Shown: piece after piece, positions 55,492-64,000 of the stretch
Position numbering within the stretch: position 1 is the stretch's first letter
Layout: the number at the start of each line of letters is the position of its first letter
Assembly: GCA_032358255.1 (NCBI GenBank)
Contig: JAULBX010002225.1
Coordinates: 62,001-126,000, forward strand
Direction: 5' to 3'
Source: Heterotrichella gracilis
Lineage: Eukaryota; Sar; Xanthophyceae; Tribonematales; Xanthonemataceae
Length of the DNA: 64,000 nt
Position numbers and translations under genes: made by a program
The notes under the pieces: generated by a model
Told to the model about the DNA's origin: nothing
The model's input: the letters and a program-made list of their open reading frames with translations, nothing else
The model's database searches: none

Positions 55492-58400
55492 CGTGGAGTG
55501 GTGGTGAAGAATTTTGATGTTGAAAGCTCTAGATTGAACCTGCAGGCACGGGGAAGGCGTCGGCTGGTGCAGGTGGTGGGGGATTCGAAGAGGGCGAAAG
55601 TGCGTGCATGTCGGTTTAAACTTGAACTTCGAAAGACAGGAAATCACGACAGCTCGGTTCCGTTGCAAGCTGGTTTAGCGTGCGACGTTGAGAATAAGGG
55701 CATTATGAGAGAAACAGCTGATAACCTAGTGGCATTGGGGGATCAGGCAGGCGCTATGGAGGCGTTTAAACAGCGTTAGGGTGGGTGGGCATCGACAGCT
55801 GGGTCAACACCTGCCACCAAGCGCTGCACAACAACTTTATGAACGATACTGACTCTCATAAATATAACTCGTAGCTCAATGAACGACAGGAGCCATATTA
55901 TAGACCAGAGTAGTACCACGTGCACGGGCCCCGCGAGTGCACGACGTTGACTCTGGGTGGGGCATGGGCGCCCACATCTATAGATGTCAACGAACACAAA
56001 TGATCGTACCGCGAGCCAATAGAAGGAGCAGTGAACCCACATATAACGACATATCAGGTTTCAACTTGTTTAAGAGCTGGTTTCGAACCAGGGAGGGGCT
56101 GGGCACACGTCAAACGAGTCGCCCGGCATGTAAACATGTGGCGGCAACAGGTGGGCGATGGTGCGGTTGGGCGTTCAATATGCAGGCGACTAAACACAGC
56201 AAACCCTTATTTACTGCTAACACAGTTGCAAATGCTGTGGAAATATGTCCTGGTGCTATGCACTTGCTGACCAGGGTGCCCTGGCAAACGACCAGCCAGA
56301 AGCATGTGCCGCACGGCAATTCGATGCAAGCACAGACCACCCACCTGGTTTGCAGGTACAGAAGGAGCTTTGCGGGAAGGATGCTCTAGCCTGGGAGGAT
56401 GTTGGATGAACAGTTGTATTGAAGGTTTATAGGTACCCGAATGTGGCGTAGTAGCAGTGGTGTTGTCGCAAGTCAGAAGTGTGAAAAGCCCATGCTCATC
56501 TTGCTTATATAGGTTTGGAATCGGGCACACGAACGGTCAAGCCTGTAGCGCGGCGTAACGCTGGTGCTAGCGTTACCCGCCCACAGTCAAATGGGGTCCT
56601 TGCCTTCTCGGAAAAGGGCGCCAGGTACACGTGTCTGGCAAAAAAAGGTCGAAAGGTCGAAACGCATGCCACAGTAACGCTGGGGACCTTAAGGGACCAC
56701 AGTGATGCACGCCCAAAGGAAAGGGATTGTTACTTAACACAGAGTGTGTCTGAAAGCAGGTTTGCAACCTGGGGCTGCACAGGCAGTGACCAGATACGGC
56801 AGCTGTCGTGCGAATGCATGCAGCTGGCGCCAAACCATTTTGAATTCGTAACTGCCCACCAGGCGACTCTAAACGCCAGGTGCGCTGTCTGTGCATCGGC
56901 ACGTAACTCAGGTACGTCTTATCACTGGAATGACGCTGGTACCCTTGAGCAAATACCCCGCGGGCTTGGCTGCAGACTCTAGCACTGGCCATTGCACGAT
57001 TGTGTTGGCTGGATGACTGTGACTCATAACTCCTCCTGGGAAGCGTACCGCCGCTGGCAACTCAAGAGACACCATAGTATAAACGCTCCTTGTATATCAG
57101 GCACTGGGCAACAGTTGCCAACTTGTGTGGGTGCTTGGCAAGGGCTGTGGGCTTTGAAAGGGCGTTGCCAAGGCCATGCTATAGCTAGCTAGGTCAGTTG
57201 AAGGTGGGTGTGCGGGGTTACTAGACATACAGCCACAGGCAGATCAAGGGACACTGTCATAAACACAGCCATCGCAACGTATAAGACACCCCCGCCAAGG
57301 GTCAAAGCCCCATCGAAGTCCCTTCTCAGCCCAACTGCCCCCCTCAACCTCGTGAGGGCCTCAGATTTGGAAACCAAAACCCCTATCCCGCAAACTGCTT
57401 TCTAGGGCTAATCTCGCAGCATAGCCAAAACCATGCTAGACAGCACACCGCCTGAAGTGTAAAATAGCACCGCCCTCAGCGCGACCACCAAGTGCAACTT
57501 GAACTGACACATTCAGAGGCAGTGCCAGGTAGTGGCATGGTCCGATGGCTCCAGCTTGCTGGGGTGTGCTCAGTTTCCTAGTGGTAAACCAGTTGCATTT
57601 GGGGTGCTATCTGGTTCAGTCACCCTTTAAAAGTTTTGCTGCATTGTGCAACTAGCTTGTTAAGCCGTTCAGGCTGCAGGCCAGGTGAGGGTGGACCTTG
57701 GCCACAGAGAGCGGGGCCCACAAACCACTCCGGGCTGCGCCTCCTGCGCCACACCAGGCGGAAAACCCCCGCTATGCGCTGTCACGGCAGATACCAGGAT
57801 AACATTCTGGTAGGCCTCCAAGCAGTGCCAGACCATCCTTCGGCTGCTTACCCTAGTAGGGCAAATTGAACCCCTCCCAGGCCCGCTACATGGCAGCACT
57901 CCAGGTGTGGACTGTCAACCACGACTGGCTGGGTGCAGTAGTCAGCTACATTCATGCCAGCATCTTCGTTGGTAATGTAGTCATCTTAATGGTTTTTGTT
58001 GCTCCTTGCAGCACCGTGAAGAAAGGATGCATGTGTGGGGATTGTAAAACACCAGGGATTGGGGATGTGAAATATCCAGAAAAAACACAAATAATGGAAA
58101 CCTTGCCCACTTTTGCCCAAAAGCTCTTTGTGAGTTGCTGTATCTTGCAAGCAACCTTAGGCATACCTCTATTCCGCGCATTGTAAATCACCTTTTGTGC
58201 CGCCACCCGCCACTACAAGTGGGTGCAGTTCCTTGCGGTCACATCCCCCGACACACCCACACACCGCCACCACACAGCCACGCCCCCATCGCCGCGACCG
58301 CCGCCCGAATACCTCCAGGCCGCCTCCAAAACCAGGTATCTGTCCCCACCCTGTACGTCGTACCCCACCGCCCGCCGCGGCACCGTACTGTAGGCGCATC

Positions 58401-59210
58401 GTGTGTGGCACGAGGGGCGGCGGGGGTGTCGGGGCCACAAGTTTCTTTTATATGCATGCATGGCAATACCCTTACCCACACATAGTGCACGTGAAGGAAG
58501 GCCCCGCCACGACCTGATGTGCAATAGGTTGACAATTATCTTGTACCCCTGCTTTGTCAAACACTGCACACGGCGGTTAACGAAAGGCTGCGTGGTCAAG
58601 GTGGTGGTCGTGGGTTCGTTAGTACCCAGGAGTGCGTACCAAGGTGTGGGCAACACGTGTGTCTCCAAGCCGTGCCCTTTGTCAACGCAGGCATAGCACT
58701 TGGTCCCTGCCTGCGTGGTTGTACACACTCTCACTGTGCTGTGGCGCACCTATTAGGGTTCACGCACCCGCGTTCCAACCCTAACCCCTAAACTGGTAGG
58801 GTTTCACACCGCCCTGCTGATAGTATCGAACCTTTCCTCCCCTGCGCAGGTGCAACCACGCGATACCACACCCCCTGGCTGGCAGAAGGCAAACTGCGCA
58901 GAGGGTGGGAGGACGGACACCCTTGCCTAGGGTTTGGGGTATCGGGCGCAGGGTTTGTGGCCACACAACAGCAGCACAGGCACAACCACCCGCCTAACCA
59001 ACCTCGAATTACCTATACAGCAAACTATCAGCAGCCCCCTTTGAAGCACCCCCAAGGGAACAGCCAGACTTTCACTGTAGTTCACTCAGCGGGCCGGCAA
59101 CCCTAGCCAGGGTGTAACCACCACAGCATGCAGCGCTGTGTGGTACCGCAGGCTGTTGGAAGCAGCAGCCTGTTCCCACCACACCACCACCACCACCACC
59201 ACCATCAACA
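55492..59210. other. 3.7-kb intergenic region
   Basis: The methyltransferase promoter lies at its left edge. I find no convincing gene. Several open frames (for example 55937-56389 +, 56515-56982 + and 56573-56992 -) lack family motifs and supporting splice patterns. A short Cys-rich frame (CMCGDCKTPG, about 58035-58065) is too small to call. No RNA genes recognised. Confidence 0.4.

Positions 59211-64000
<4,790 letters not shown>

Noticed and set aside
56515-56992. overlapping open frames on both strands (155 and 139 codons)
   Set aside because: They have no motifs, no splice context and no neighbouring exons. Equal openness on both strands suggests chance.
58030-58140. Cys-rich CMCGDCKTPG peptide as a possible zinc-binding exon
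   Set aside because: It is too short, no partner exons were found, and the surrounding frame is not conserved in composition.

Overview
The window reads as nuclear DNA of a photosynthetic, flagellated green alga (chlorophyte). The exons are GC-rich and are split by many GT-AG introns of 100-500 bp. The gene set includes radial spoke protein 9 (motile cilia), a UVR8 UV-B photoreceptor, an Obg GTPase of the plastid/bacterial type, a plant-type amino acid permease and UMP1. Degenerate TTTAGGG/CCCTAAA runs, the plant and chlorophyte telomere unit, occur through the introns. I cannot name the species.

Layout, left to right: a 5'-partial TPR-like gene (+, to 4757); eIF3e (+, 5615-8325); RSP9 (-, 9536-10994); a GAT-domain/coiled-coil protein (+, about 12613-17506); a small ArsC/LMW-phosphatase-like protein (-, 18666-19266); a class III nucleotidyl cyclase with an S1-S4 voltage-sensor-like membrane part (-, 20835-28769); UMP1/POMP (+, about 29841-30795); UVR8 (-, 33538-37891); a kinase-like gene, possibly Crinkler-type (+, about 39460-43897); an AAAP amino acid permease (+, 45781-50460); a leucine-carboxyl-methyltransferase-family SAM enzyme with a plastid-type N-terminus (-, 52972-55491); and an Obg GTPase running off the right edge (+, about 59211-64000). 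The genes belong to unrelated housekeeping, light-sensing, ciliary and signalling pathways, and I see no operon-like logic. Exon models for eIF3e, RSP9, the ArsC-like gene, UVR8, the permease and the methyltransferase close in phase from start to stop. The cyclase model closes except at one junction.

The most striking property belongs to the genome rather than to one gene. Nearly every recognised gene carries one or more decayed direct copies of an exon edge (exon end plus splice site plus intron flank) in the adjoining intron or just past the stop codon. Degenerate telomere-type repeats often lie between a copy and its parent. The clearest case is UVR8, whose last exon, which holds the VP motif, is present as an intact copy followed by three progressively diverged copies. 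Other elements are a hAT-like MITE with an 8-bp target duplication inside a cyclase intron, a 329-bp inverted-repeat element, a 77-bp near-perfect hairpin, several GGT/CCA microsatellites, and a 5' flank shared by the kinase-like gene and the permease gene.
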